From: Psychromonas algicola
GTDB taxonomy: Bacteria > Pseudomonadota > Gammaproteobacteria > Enterobacterales > Psychromonadaceae
DNA: 64,000 nt
Direction of reading: 5' to 3'
Assembly (NCBI RefSeq): GCF_004378355.1
Contig: NZ_SNUB01000017.1
Coordinates: forward strand, 1 to 64,000
Program-made: the position numbers and the translations under genes
Shown: positions 1 through 8,853 of the stretch, piece by piece
How the letters are laid out: every line of letters starts with the position of its first letter
How positions within the stretch are numbered: the first letter of the stretch is position 1
Notes under the pieces: generated by a model
Databases searched by the model: none
The model's input: only the letters and a program-made list of their open reading frames with translations
Told to the model about the DNA's origin: nothing

Positions 1-37
1 TTGATGTGCGAGCGAGTGCTTCTGAAAGTTCCATAAA

Positions 38-70
38 AAAATCCCATGACCTTTTGAGTCATAGGATTTT
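38..70 (-). terminator. Rho-independent terminator after the PAS-GGDEF gene
   Basis: Inverted repeat AAAATCCCATGAC / GTCATAGGATTTT with a short loop. Read on the minus strand the stem is followed by a run of T, so it most likely ends the leftward response regulator / PAS-GGDEF transcript. The bases to its left show no supported gene. Confidence 0.65.
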
Positions 71-167
71 GATCTTCTTACGTTAAAAATCAACTAATTT
101 TTCTTAACTGATCGGCATTACGCTTTAGGCGCTGTTTTTTTATTTAAAATATATGTTGAACTTAGCA

Positions 168-1127
168 CTATTCGTGCTCAAAAATACCTACTTGATTACG
201 ACCATTTTCCTTAGCCCTTGTTAATCCTAAATCTGTAATGTTAATCCAAGCTTGGTAATCAGCCATGCTTTCTTTCATTTGCGCAATGCCAAAACTTGCT
301 GTGACTTTTATTGTTTCTTCTTGGCAGTTAAAAACGATCACTTCAATTTTCTTTCTTATTGCTTCTGCAATCGTTTGCGCATTGTTTAATTCAGTCTTAG
401 TGAGCAATACTGCAAATCGATCTCCATCGATACGTCCTATAAACGCTGACTGTGGTGTTTCTTTCTTAATTAAATCAGCAACACCTTTAATTACATCATC
501 TCCGAATTGGTGACCATAAGTATCATTAATTTTTTTAAAGTTATCTATATCGATCATTATGATAGTGGTTGGAGTCGATGACTGTTTCGCTCGCTCGAAT
601 TCAAGCGCACAATTTTCTCTCCAAAATATTTGATTATTGAGTTGAGTTAAATGATCAGTATGGCTTAATTTCTCTAGCTTTTTGTTCGCTTCTTGAAATG
701 CGAGTCGATTCAATGCCACTTCGGTAACATCATAAACAATCATGCATATTTGCGTAACATTACCGAGCATGTCTGTAAGGGGTAAAAAAGTGACGTTTTG
801 ATACATAAAATCTGCATCACTTGTAATAGGGCGGTAACTTTTAAATTTAAATAAATAAGGTCTTTGCTGCCATGTAGTAAAGGCTTTATTTTTTAGTAAG
901 CAAACACTATCCACTTTATGCTGTAACCAATCTTTTGGGATGCTTGTGAAAATATCGGTGATTTTTTTATCCACCATATGTTTCGTTAATAAACCTGAAT
1001 GGTTTTCCATGAAACCATTCCAGACTTTAACGTTAAAATCAGGATCGATGATCACAATGCCAACGTCTATGTTATGCACCATGTCAATCATCCAATGAAT
1101 ATCTTTTAACTCTATATTTGCACTCAT
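168..1127 (-). CDS. PAS-GGDEF protein with degenerate GGDEF motif
   Basis: A 319-residue cytoplasmic signalling protein. Residues about 10-135 look like a PAS sensor domain (DVGIVIIDPDFNVKVWNGF start) and about 155-316 like a GGDEF domain, with the DHLTQLNN and MIDIDNFKKINDTYGH motifs well preserved. The active-site loop, normally RYGGDEF, reads RIDGDRF (residues 232-238): the first Gly is Asp and the acidic fourth residue is Arg. No RxxD inhibitory site is seen five residues upstream. In this family such changes usually abolish cyclic-di-GMP synthesis, so it may be a GTP- or effector-binding sensor rather than an active cyclase; that is inference. Its ATG overlaps the stop of the upstream response regulator by one base (TAATG), so the two are translationally coupled and probably act in one pathway. 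Confidence 0.85.
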   Translation of the reverse strand: MSANIELKDIHWMIDMVHNIDVGIVIIDPDFNVKVWNGFMENHSGLLTKHMVDKKITDIFTSIPKDWLQHKVDSVCLLKNKAFTTWQQRPYLFKFKSYRPITSDADFMYQNVTFLPLTDMLGNVTQICMIVYDVTEVALNRLAFQEANKKLEKLSHTDHLTQLNNQIFWRENCALEFERAKQSSTPTTIIMIDIDNFKKINDTYGHQFGDDVIKGVADLIKKETPQSAFIGRIDGDRFAVLLTKTELNNAQTIAEAIRKKIEVIVFNCQEETIKVTASFGIAQMKESMADYQAWINITDLGLTRAKENGRNQVGIFEHE

Positions 1128-2140
1128 TATTCTAAAAGGTATCCTATTTTATGCTTAATGACTTTAATGGAGTCTTCAGTAAATAAAAGTAGCAAGTCAC
1201 ATTTAATATCATGTGCTTCAATTCGGTAATTTACTTCAATAGTTAACATTCTGCTGCGTACTTTTTGACAGTTTTTTACCATGTTTTCTATTTTTCCATG
1301 CTGCCCTAATACTATGGGTTGGCCTTGGCTAAAGTGAATATCTAATTGTTTTGCTAATCCATTTAAAAATGCACCAATTAAAATATTAGAAATATCATTC
1401 ATCATTTCGATTTCTAGATCGTCGCCAACCATGTTTTCATATTTTAATAATTTGTTCATATCCTGAAAGCCAGAATCATGGAAGATCATAATTGCTTCAC
1501 CGCTGATACCTGAGCTTATAAACCCTTGGCTAACAACCGAAACAACATCATCTTTTGATATTTCAATTAAGGCTTCGCTTAATTTACTGCATTCAACTGT
1601 ACTGACATTAGGTATGGGTAACAGAATAAAGGTATCTAATAAGCGACCTAATAAATCACCAGCTCGTCCCATGGCTATATTTGAGGTTTCTTGCAATACG
1701 TCTCGAATGCCTGCTTCTTGTATGTCGGCATCTTGTTGTGCTTCTGGGTTAGAAAGGGAGTTATGGCTGCCTGCTTTGTAGATACCATATTGTTCAAGTA
1801 TGGTCGTTAGTTTTTCATTGTTGATTGGTTTTTCTATGAAGTCGAGCGCACCTAATTCACGTACTCGCGCATGTGCTTCAGGTTGTATATCTCCTGATAT
1901 AACGATCACGATGGCAGGAAGGTCTGATTTTTGTATTTCTTCTAATACTTGATACCCATCCATAACGGGCATATTGAGATCTAAGAAAACAATATCGCCT
2001 TTCCTATGCTGAATGCACTCTAAACCAATTTTACCATTCTCAGCAAAGCTGATTTCTATATCCCAGTCTTTTGGTAATGATCGCGCAATTTGTTTTCGGG
2101 CTAACCCGGAATCATCGCAGATTAAAACAGGTAATGGCAT
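1127..2140 (-). CDS. Response regulator with CheC-like phosphatase domain
   Basis: A receiver domain occupies residues 1-120: acidic pocket CDD, phosphoacceptor Asp54 in FLDLNMPVMDG, and a conserved Lys in EKP. After a short linker, residues about 145-337 resemble the CheC/CheX family, with helix QETSNIAMGRAGDLLG carrying the ExxN signature and a second, diverged copy (NDISNILIGAF). CheC-type proteins dephosphorylate CheY-P, so this may be a self-regulated receiver or a phosphatase in a chemotaxis-like pathway. I chose the ATG preceded by TAGGA with good spacing; a longer reading frame upstream would add 42 residues with no homology to a receiver. It is coupled to the downstream PAS-GGDEF gene. 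Confidence 0.85.
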   Translation of the reverse strand: MPLPVLICDDSGLARKQIARSLPKDWDIEISFAENGKIGLECIQHRKGDIVFLDLNMPVMDGYQVLEEIQKSDLPAIVIVISGDIQPEAHARVRELGALDFIEKPINNEKLTTILEQYGIYKAGSHNSLSNPEAQQDADIQEAGIRDVLQETSNIAMGRAGDLLGRLLDTFILLPIPNVSTVECSKLSEALIEISKDDVVSVVSQGFISSGISGEAIMIFHDSGFQDMNKLLKYENMVGDDLEIEMMNDISNILIGAFLNGLAKQLDIHFSQGQPIVLGQHGKIENMVKNCQKVRSRMLTIEVNYRIEAHDIKCDLLLLFTEDSIKVIKHKIGYLLE

Positions 2141-2373
2141 AATTTTCCTATGTAAAATAAAAGGCGTTTTTTTTCTAACTTTTGTATCTAATGAGGATAG
2201 GCTAATAAAATGAAATTTGGCTAATTTTAGTTGTATTAAAATAAAAAAATGTGATTTAAAAAGCATCTGTCACTTTTAAATCATTAATTGCATTTTATTA
2301 GACTGTTTAATTAAACTTTCTGAAATGTAATGGTGTTACATACAGGCTATCAAACTATTTAGATCAATTAGTT

Positions 2374-3315
2374 TTAATTACTTTGCGCTTGCTGCAATGC
2401 TGAGAACATCTCATCTGGATCTCGAATCGCTCTGACTGATTGTAAAAATAATTCAGCTTGAGGATGTTGAATTTTCATAAACATTAGCCATTGCTTGATT
2501 CTACTTGGCATAAATTTTTCTTTATCATCAATAACACGCAGAGATTCGAAGTATTGTTCCATTAATTTTAGATTTTGTAACCATGTATAAGGAGCTTCAA
2601 TGCCTTTAATTGCGTTTGCTAAGTTGGGAACAGCAAGCGAACCACGCCCGATCATAAGTTGATCACAACCACTGATTTCAATACATTGTTGTGCATCTTC
2701 GAAGCTAAATATGTCGCCATTTGCGATAACTGGGATAGCAATAGATTGTTTTATTTTTTTAATCCAATGCCAATGTGCAGGTGGTTTGTAACCTTCTTCT
2801 TTGGTGCGAGCATGTACGGCTAATTCTGAAGCACCTGCTTCCGCGATAGCTTGCGCATTTTCTATGGCTAAACTTTTGTCTTCGTAACCTAAGCGAATTT
2901 TGGCACTCACAACATGTTCGCTAGGGACGTTATCTCGTACTGCTTTAACAATTTGATATAAGGCTTCTGGATCTTTTAATAGGACTGCTCCACCTCGACT
3001 TTTATTCACTGTTTTTGCTGGGCAGCCAAAATTTAGATCAATACCACTGGATCCTAATTTAATGGCTCTTAATGCATTTATAGCAAGACATTCTGGATTT
3101 TGCCCTAGCAGTTGAACCCGAACAGGCGTACCAAATTCAGTTTGACTTGTGTTGTGTAATTCTGGACACAATCTATAGAAAACACGAGAAGGAAGCGGTA
3201 AATCAACAACGCGAACAAACTCTGTGACACAACGATCGATTCCACCAATTTGGGTTAAAAGTTGGCGCATGTGAAAATCCATCACACCTTCCATTGGAGC
3301 AAGCGTTATATGCAT
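2374..3315 (-). CDS. dusC: tRNA-dihydrouridine(16) synthase DusC
   Basis: A 313-residue FMN-dependent enzyme that reduces a uridine of tRNA to dihydrouridine. The family start (APMEGVMD), the catalytic Cys98 in LNFGCPAKTVNKSRGG, the VSAKIRLGY strand, HARTKEEGY and the FMN phosphate-binding NGDIFS / MIGRGSLAVPNL motifs are all present. Length and the short C-terminal helical domain match DusC rather than DusA or DusB; the Cys number equals that of the E. coli protein. It is monocistronic as far as I can see, divergent from apt. Confidence 0.93.
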   Translation of the reverse strand: MHITLAPMEGVMDFHMRQLLTQIGGIDRCVTEFVRVVDLPLPSRVFYRLCPELHNTSQTEFGTPVRVQLLGQNPECLAINALRAIKLGSSGIDLNFGCPAKTVNKSRGGAVLLKDPEALYQIVKAVRDNVPSEHVVSAKIRLGYEDKSLAIENAQAIAEAGASELAVHARTKEEGYKPPAHWHWIKKIKQSIAIPVIANGDIFSFEDAQQCIEISGCDQLMIGRGSLAVPNLANAIKGIEAPYTWLQNLKLMEQYFESLRVIDDKEKFMPSRIKQWLMFMKIQHPQAELFLQSVRAIRDPDEMFSALQQAQSN

Positions 3316-3629
3316 GGTTTGTCTCGGTTTATTTAGGAGCGCGGATTATACCGTTTATGATTATAGATGCAAAAATACACAGAAATTAAAGCTTGAAAAT
3401 AGGTTCTTTTTTTATTTGAACAGTGCAGCGTTTTATTGAATATAAATAATTTCTATTTATTCAATATCAAAATAGGCTTTGAAATTAATTTATAAGCTTT
3501 ATTTTTATACAAAATAGCATTGTTTTTTTATGTATTAGAAAAATAATAACGACTTTATGATATGACAACTTGCACTAAGGCAAGCAACTATTTACTCTAA
3601 ACATATAACTTAATGACAGGATACAAAAT
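3316..3629. other. Intergenic region between divergent dusC and apt
   Basis: About 310 very AT-rich bases that must hold the promoters of both dusC (leftward) and apt (rightward). I see no small gene, no convincing structured leader and no clear consensus promoter pair that I would assign. Confidence 0.5.
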
Positions 3630-4175
3630 ATGAGCATTGAACAATTAACATTAATTAAAAACAGTATTAAAACTATCGAAGATTATCCCTTACCTGGCAT
3701 TATGTTTAGAGATGTAACCAGCTTGATTGAAAATGGTGCAGCCTTTGCTGCTACTATCGAGCTATTTAAAGTACGTTACCAAGGTCAAAAAATCGATAAG
3801 ATAGTTGGTACGGAAGCGCGTGGTTTTATTTTTGGTGCACCGCTTGCCGTTGCGTTAGGTGCAGGATTTGTTCCTGTTCGTAAACCGAGCAAATTACCTC
3901 GAGACACGATTCAAGAAAGTTATGATTTAGAATATGGGAGTGATGTATTGCAAATTCATAAAGATGCAATACAACCTGGTGACAAAGTTGTTTTAATGGA
4001 TGACTTACTCGCAACAGGCGGGACTGCTGAAGCTTCAGTTAAACTTATTCAACGCTTAGGCGGTGAAGTTCTTGAAGCTGCTTTTGTTATTGAATTAAAT
4101 GACTTACATGGCGCAGATAAGTTAACGGCTATGTCTGTACCTATTTATTCTCTTATTGAATTTGCAGGTAAATAA
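3630..4175 (+). CDS. apt: Adenine phosphoribosyltransferase
   Basis: A 181-residue purine salvage enzyme that converts adenine and PRPP to AMP. The PRPP-binding motif [16 protein letters not shown] lies near residues 120-135, the N-terminal FRDVTSL hood region and the flexible-loop region [10 protein letters not shown] are intact, and the length equals typical bacterial Apt. The start has an ACAGGA ribosome site. The stop codon directly abuts the GTG of dnaX, the usual apt-dnaX arrangement in gammaproteobacteria, so they are co-transcribed. Confidence 0.95.
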   Translation: MSIEQLTLIKNSIKTIEDYPLPGIMFRDVTSLIENGAAFAATIELFKVRYQGQKIDKIVGTEARGFIFGAPLAVALGAGFVPVRKPSKLPRDTIQESYDLEYGSDVLQIHKDAIQPGDKVVLMDDLLATGGTAEASVKLIQRLGGEVLEAAFVIELNDLHGADKLTAMSVPIYSLIEFAGK

Positions 4176-6542
4176 GTGAGCTATCAGGTTCTAGCAAGAA
4201 AGTGGCGCCCACAAACTTTTCAGGAAGTGATTGGTCAGCCACATGTATTAACCGCGTTAGAAAACGGATTAGCTCAAAACCGTGTGCATCATGCTTATCT
4301 GTTTAGCGGTACGCGTGGGGTTGGTAAAACAACCATCGCACGTCTTTTAGCTAAAAGTTTAAATTGTGAAACAGGTGTGACTGCTACACCCTGTGGACAA
4401 TGCGCTAATTGCCAAGCGATTGATCAAGGACGTTTTGTTGATCTCTTAGAAATTGATGCCGCTTCAAGAACAAAAGTTGATGATACGCGTGAATTATTAG
4501 ATAACGTGCAATATAAACCTGCTCAAGGTCGTTATAAGGTTTATTTAATTGATGAAGTACATATGCTCTCTAAGCATAGTTTTAATGCTTTATTAAAAAC
4601 CCTTGAAGAACCGCCTGAGTATGTAAAATTTTTACTTGCCACTACCGATCCTCAAAAGTTGCCAATTACGGTTTTATCTCGCTGTTTACAATTCCATTTA
4701 AAAGCGATATTACCTGAACAAATAGAACAACAACTTGCAACGATACTAACGCAAGAACACGCTACCTTTGAGCAACCTGCGCTGACTGTTATCGCTAAAG
4801 CCGCAGACGGTAGTATGCGTGACGGTTTGAGTTTGACAGATCAGGCGTTAGCTTTTGGTGCAGGGCATATTGAATATAATGCAGTATTAAAGATGTTGGG
4901 AACGATTGACCAATCTCACCTGTATTATTTAATGCACTTTATTGCTTCAGGGAATAGCCAAAAAGTATTTGAAAAAATACAAGAATTTGTTCATCTCGGC
5001 GCTGATTTTTCTGCATTACATCAAGAGCTTGCTAGTTTATGCCATCAAATTGCATTGGCTCAATTACAGCTTAATGCAAACGTGACCAAGAAAACAGCCG
5101 TACAACTATTGGCTGAACGTTTAACGCCAGAAGAAGTGCAATTGTTTTATCAAATCGCACTAGAAGGATATAAAGACTATAGCTATGCACCTAATGGAAA
5201 AGTTGCATTAGAAATGACTGTGATGCGTTTGTTGGCTTTTAAACCTGCAAATTATGTTGATATTGATGAAGCGATGTTAACCGAAGCAAATCAGGTCGAA
5301 AGCATAGAGCCTGAAAGTGAACCTGTAAGCCAAGTTAATTCAATTCAACAAGCTCCGGTAATCAGCCCATCTGTTAATGAGGCTCCAATACAAGAGCCTG
5401 TTTTAACCAATGATGCTAGGCAACCTGTCGAAGTACCTCAACCAAATATTATTGAACAAACTCATGTTAACCATAATCAAAGCGACGATGTAAACGCTAA
5501 TGAAGTGGCACAAGAGACAACAAAACCTGAAGTAACGCAAACAAATACTACTTCTTTAGAGTCTAGTAACTCTCGGAATATGCTACGCAGCCATCGTTTA
5601 AAGCGAGAAGCATTAAAAAAGACTGAAGCGACAACTGAGCAGCTATCTACTGGTACTGAACAGTTTGTCGCGCCTACAAAAACAGCAGAAGCTGTGACTG
5701 ATACAAAAGTGACCTCAACAGAAGAAAGTCACAAGCATACGGCTCCTGTTACCATAACAGCTGAACCAGCTAATACGTCATTAAATAACAATCAAGAACT
5801 TCCACCTCTGACGAGCTATCAAGATCAGCAAAATAGCACTTACCATGCATTTAACGAACATAATGATGATCCTCGTTTTATAGATAATCAGTTGCCTGAG
5901 AATGTTCAAGTTAGTCAAAGTGAGCCAGTCGTTAATAATGAAGTCGTTTCTACTCAAATAACGCCTGAAGATGCCGATTATTTACCTTATGCAAATAAGA
6001 CGGTGGAAGAGGTCGTTGACCTTCCTAAAGAGAATGCTGATATTTCTGCTCTTCATCAATCTGCTGACGAACAAACCGATGTGCTTTTAGTTGAGAATAA
6101 CAATTTACAAAGCGCGGACATTGATATCGCCAACTATGTTGAAGATAAAATGACAGATCCTTGGTTTTTGGATATTCAAGCAATGCAACTTGTTGGGTTT
6201 GAAAAATTATTGGCTAAAAGTGCGGTTATGCAAAAACAAGGTACAAGTATTGTATTAACATTGCATGAACCGCAGCAACATTTAATTAATAACCAGAGTT
6301 TATGTGACGAATTAAAAGTTAAATTGCTTCAATACTATAATCAAAAAGATGGACAGCAATACACTGTTGATATTCAAACAGGTAAGGTGGAAGGTAGCCA
6401 TACTCCAATGGAGTTAGAGCAGATTGTTTATCAACAATATTTAGACGGTGCTAAATCATCGATTAAAAATGATCCAATTGTACAAACTTTTGTGCGAGAT
6501 TATGCTGCAAAAGTCTATGAAAATAGTGTCGTGCCGTTATAA
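4176..6542 (+). CDS. dnaX: DNA polymerase III tau subunit (and gamma by frameshift)
   Basis: Clamp-loader ATPase of 788 residues starting with GTG, preceded by AGGT and starting right after the apt stop. Residues 1-370 are the AAA+ motor and collar: Walker A GTRGVGKTT (45-53), four zinc Cys (64, 73, 76, 79), Walker B VYLIDEVH (about 122-129) and sensor motif LSRCLQ. A long acidic Gln/Glu/Thr-rich linker (about 375-650) follows, then the C-terminal tau domains that bind DnaB and the polymerase alpha subunit. A slippery heptamer at codons 480-482 should yield the shorter gamma form (see the separate entry). The linker is longer than in E. coli tau (643 aa). Confidence 0.96.
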   Translation: MSYQVLARKWRPQTFQEVIGQPHVLTALENGLAQNRVHHAYLFSGTRGVGKTTIARLLAKSLNCETGVTATPCGQCANCQAIDQGRFVDLLEIDAASRTKVDDTRELLDNVQYKPAQGRYKVYLIDEVHMLSKHSFNALLKTLEEPPEYVKFLLATTDPQKLPITVLSRCLQFHLKAILPEQIEQQLATILTQEHATFEQPALTVIAKAADGSMRDGLSLTDQALAFGAGHIEYNAVLKMLGTIDQSHLYYLMHFIASGNSQKVFEKIQEFVHLGADFSALHQELASLCHQIALAQLQLNANVTKKTAVQLLAERLTPEEVQLFYQIALEGYKDYSYAPNGKVALEMTVMRLLAFKPANYVDIDEAMLTEANQVESIEPESEPVSQVNSIQQAPVISPSVNEAPIQEPVLTNDARQPVEVPQPNIIEQTHVNHNQSDDVNANEVAQETTKPEVTQTNTTSLESSNSRNMLRSHRLKREALKKTEATTEQLSTGTEQFVAPTKTAEAVTDTKVTSTEESHKHTAPVTITAEPANTSLNNNQELPPLTSYQDQQNSTYHAFNEHNDDPRFIDNQLPENVQVSQSEPVVNNEVVSTQITPEDADYLPYANKTVEEVVDLPKENADISALHQSADEQTDVLLVENNNLQSADIDIANYVEDKMTDPWFLDIQAMQLVGFEKLLAKSAVMQKQGTSIVLTLHEPQQHLINNQSLCDELKVKLLQYYNQKDGQQYTVDIQTGKVEGSHTPMELEQIVYQQYLDGAKSSIKNDPIVQTFVRDYAAKVYENSVVPL
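5615..5671 (+). promoter_or_regulatory. Programmed -1 ribosomal frameshift signal in dnaX
   Basis: The heptamer A AAA AAG (5615-5621) lies in the correct phase (TTA AAA AAG). Slipping back one base gives AAA, then GAC (Asp), then TGA, so translation ends after one extra residue, giving a gamma-like product of 483 residues. Six bases after the heptamer a stem forms between GCGACAACTG (5628-5637) and CAGTTTGTCGC (5661-5671): 10 pairs with one bulged T. Spacing, slip sequence and immediate stop copy the E. coli dnaX logic (GCA AAA AAG AG TGA). The upstream Shine-Dalgarno-like stimulator is weak here (GCGAGAAG). Confidence 0.88.
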
Positions 6543-6580
6543 TCAGCATAGTCAAACTGTAACTTATAAAGAGAGAAATT

Positions 6581-6910
6581 ATGTTTAGTAAAGGTGGAAT
6601 GGGCGACTTAATGAAAAAAGCCCAAGAAATGCAAGAAAATATGAAAAAAGCACAGGCAGAAATCGCAAACACAGAAGTGGTTGGTGAATCTGGTGCTGGC
6701 TTAGTTAAAATCACTTTATTAGGTAATCATAATGTACGTAAAGTGGAAATTGATCCAAGTTTAATGGAAGACGAAAAAGAAATGCTAGAAGATTTAATTG
6801 CTGCGGCAATGAATGATGCAGTTCGCCGTGTTGAAGAAGTTAACAAAGGTAAAATGAGCGGTATTACTGGCGGTATGGATTTACCACCGGGTTTCAAAAT
6901 GCCTTTCTAG
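6581..6910 (+). CDS. ybaB: Nucleoid-associated protein YbaB/EbfC
   Basis: A 109-residue small DNA-binding protein, exactly the E. coli length, starting [18 protein letters not shown] and ending with the family motif [14 protein letters not shown]. The basic alpha-helical N terminus and the central strands ([20 protein letters not shown]) match. The gene is 38 bases after dnaX with an AGAGAG ribosome site, so it is part of the apt-dnaX unit. In many relatives recR follows at once; here a terminator and an unrelated two-component system follow. Confidence 0.95.
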   Translation: MFSKGGMGDLMKKAQEMQENMKKAQAEIANTEVVGESGAGLVKITLLGNHNVRKVEIDPSLMEDEKEMLEDLIAAAMNDAVRRVEEVNKGKMSGITGGMDLPPGFKMPF

Positions 6911-6946
6911 GCTTTACATTAATAGGTACTTATTAATTACACTGAG

Positions 6947-6985
6947 AAGCGGCGTTTGAATTTTAAATTCAATGCCGCTTTTTTA
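6947..6985 (+). terminator. Terminator of apt-dnaX-ybaB
   Basis: Strong stem AAGCGGC(G)TTTGAAT / ATTCAA(T)GCCGCTT with a 4-base loop followed by six T. It ends the ybaB operon. Confidence 0.85.
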
Positions 6986-7000
6986 TATCATCATTATAGG

Positions 7001-7046
7001 TTTAGCTATGTTTTTACTTATTCCACAAATTTAACTTAATTGGTAT
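7001..7046. repeat. Probable end fragment of the ATACCAAT repeat family
   Basis: The end AATTGGTATTAAC and the preceding 35 bases (TTTAGCTATGTTTTTACTTA then AAATTTAACTT) resemble the right end of the full copy at 61420-61581. The left half is missing. Similarity is by eye and the fragment is short, so this is tentative. Confidence 0.35.
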
Positions 7047-7158
7047 TAACATTTTTAATTATATTTATTGATTTAATTGTAATTAAGTATTCCTACATCA
7101 CTTATTTATTCTGCATTAAACGCTAAGCTCTGATTTTTTACTTTAATTAGGAGTTGTT

Positions 7159-8853
7159 GTGGAGTTAGTTTTATTATTATTACAACAGCTTAGTGTGTAT
7201 TTAGTTATTGCTTATTTATTGAGTAAAACCCCCATTTTTATTCCTTTGACATCAATTTCTGGACGTAACTCCCATCGTTTTGTTTATTATATTTTATTCA
7301 GTTCTTTTTGTATTTTAGGTACCTATTTCGGTTTGTCGATCGAGAATGCAATTGCTAATACTCGAGCGATTGGAGCGGTTATGGGAGGATTGTTAGGTGG
7401 TCCTTTAGTCGGTTTTTTTGTGGGTTTAACTGGCGGTCTACATAGATATTTTATGGGAGGTTTTACTGATGTTGCTTGTACACTTTCGACAACGACAGAA
7501 GGGTTTATTGGTGGCTTATTACACTTATATTTTTTACGAAAAGGAAAAATAGGCCATATATTTAAACCTAGTGTTGCTTTATTAGTTACTTTGTTTTCAG
7601 AAGTCATTCAAATGCTGATTATCTTAATCGTAGCGAAACCTTTTGAGCAAGCTTGGGCGTTGGTTCAAGCGATTGCTCTTCCAATGGTAATTGCAAATGG
7701 GTTAGGTGCTGCATTATTTATGAGCATTATCCAGGATAAAAAAGCCATTTTTGAAAAAAACTATACTACTTTTTCTAATAAAGCCTTACGGATTGCACAA
7801 AGGACAGTCGGTGAATTCAGTCAAGGGTTTAATAGTGATAGTTGTAAAAAAGTAGCTGATATTATTTATCAAGAAACGGGCGTCGGTGCTGTTTCTATTA
7901 CAGATAGAGATAAAATTCTCGCGTTTATTGGTGTGGGTGCTGACCATCATTTATGTGGAACCGTGATCTCTTCTGGTTACACATTAAAGGCAATAGAAAG
8001 CGGTGAAATCATTTATGTAGATGGTTATGAAACGGATTATCAGTGTTCGATTAATACTTCATGTCGATTAGGCTCAGTGTTAGTTATTCCGCTACTGGAA
8101 GCTGATGGTAGAGTGCTAGGTACTATCAAGCTTTATGAGCCTAAACAGAAGTTCTTTTCTACGCTTAATCGAAACTTAGGAGAAGGAATTGCTAAATTAA
8201 TTTCTAACCAAATTTTAACTGGTCGCTATATACAACAGAAAAACTTATTGAATCAGGCCGAGATCCGTTTATTACATGCACAGGTTAATCCTCACTTTTT
8301 ATTTAACACCTTAAATACGATCAGCGCTGTCACACGTAAAAACCCTCAAAAAGCGAGAGAGCTAATCCAACATTTATCGCAATTTTTTAGAAGTAATTTA
8401 AAGCAGAATATTGAGCAGGTAACAATAAAGGAAGAATTGGTACATGTTCAGTCTTACCTTGAAATTGAACTTGCGAGATTTGAGGAGCGTTTAAGTGTAG
8501 AAATTAATATTGATGATCGTTTATTACCTTTAGAAATTCCAACATTTACCTTACAACCCCTTATTGAAAATGCGATTAAACATGGTACTTCAACTTTGAT
8601 GCGTAAAGGCGAACTTAAGGTTAATGGTTACATTTTAAAGAAAGATAATAATGCAGTTGTTGTATTAGAAGTGATCGACAACGCTGGGAATTATTGTACA
8701 AAAGGTAAAAAGGTAGGCTTGGGTTTGCAAATAGTTGATAAGCGCCTTAAAAATAAACATGGTCAACAATATGGTTTAGTCATTAGCTGTAAAACAGATG
8801 AATTTACTAAAGCTACTATTTCTTTTCCTTTACTTAATGGTCAGGAGTTTTAA
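7159..8853 (+). CDS. btsS: LytS/BtsS-like sensor histidine kinase
   Basis: Membrane sensor kinase of 564 residues (E. coli BtsS is 561). Residues 1-190 form the 5TMR-LytS membrane domain (motifs NTRAIGAVMGGLLGGP and GLHRYFMGG), about 210-350 a GAF domain, then the His-kinase core with phosphoacceptor His379 in QVNPHFLFNTLN and the ATP-binding N box LQPLIENAIKHG. The GTG start is preceded by TAGGAG at 5 bases. It overlaps its response regulator (TAATG) and lies upstream of a CstA-family transporter, the arrangement expected of the pyruvate-sensing BtsSR system that controls the pyruvate importer BtsT. The ligand is inferred from that comparison. Confidence 0.88.
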   Translation: MELVLLLLQQLSVYLVIAYLLSKTPIFIPLTSISGRNSHRFVYYILFSSFCILGTYFGLSIENAIANTRAIGAVMGGLLGGPLVGFFVGLTGGLHRYFMGGFTDVACTLSTTTEGFIGGLLHLYFLRKGKIGHIFKPSVALLVTLFSEVIQMLIILIVAKPFEQAWALVQAIALPMVIANGLGAALFMSIIQDKKAIFEKNYTTFSNKALRIAQRTVGEFSQGFNSDSCKKVADIIYQETGVGAVSITDRDKILAFIGVGADHHLCGTVISSGYTLKAIESGEIIYVDGYETDYQCSINTSCRLGSVLVIPLLEADGRVLGTIKLYEPKQKFFSTLNRNLGEGIAKLISNQILTGRYIQQKNLLNQAEIRLLHAQVNPHFLFNTLNTISAVTRKNPQKARELIQHLSQFFRSNLKQNIEQVTIKEELVHVQSYLEIELARFEERLSVEINIDDRLLPLEIPTFTLQPLIENAIKHGTSTLMRKGELKVNGYILKKDNNAVVVLEVIDNAGNYCTKGKKVGLGLQIVDKRLKNKHGQQYGLVISCKTDEFTKATISFPLLNGQEF

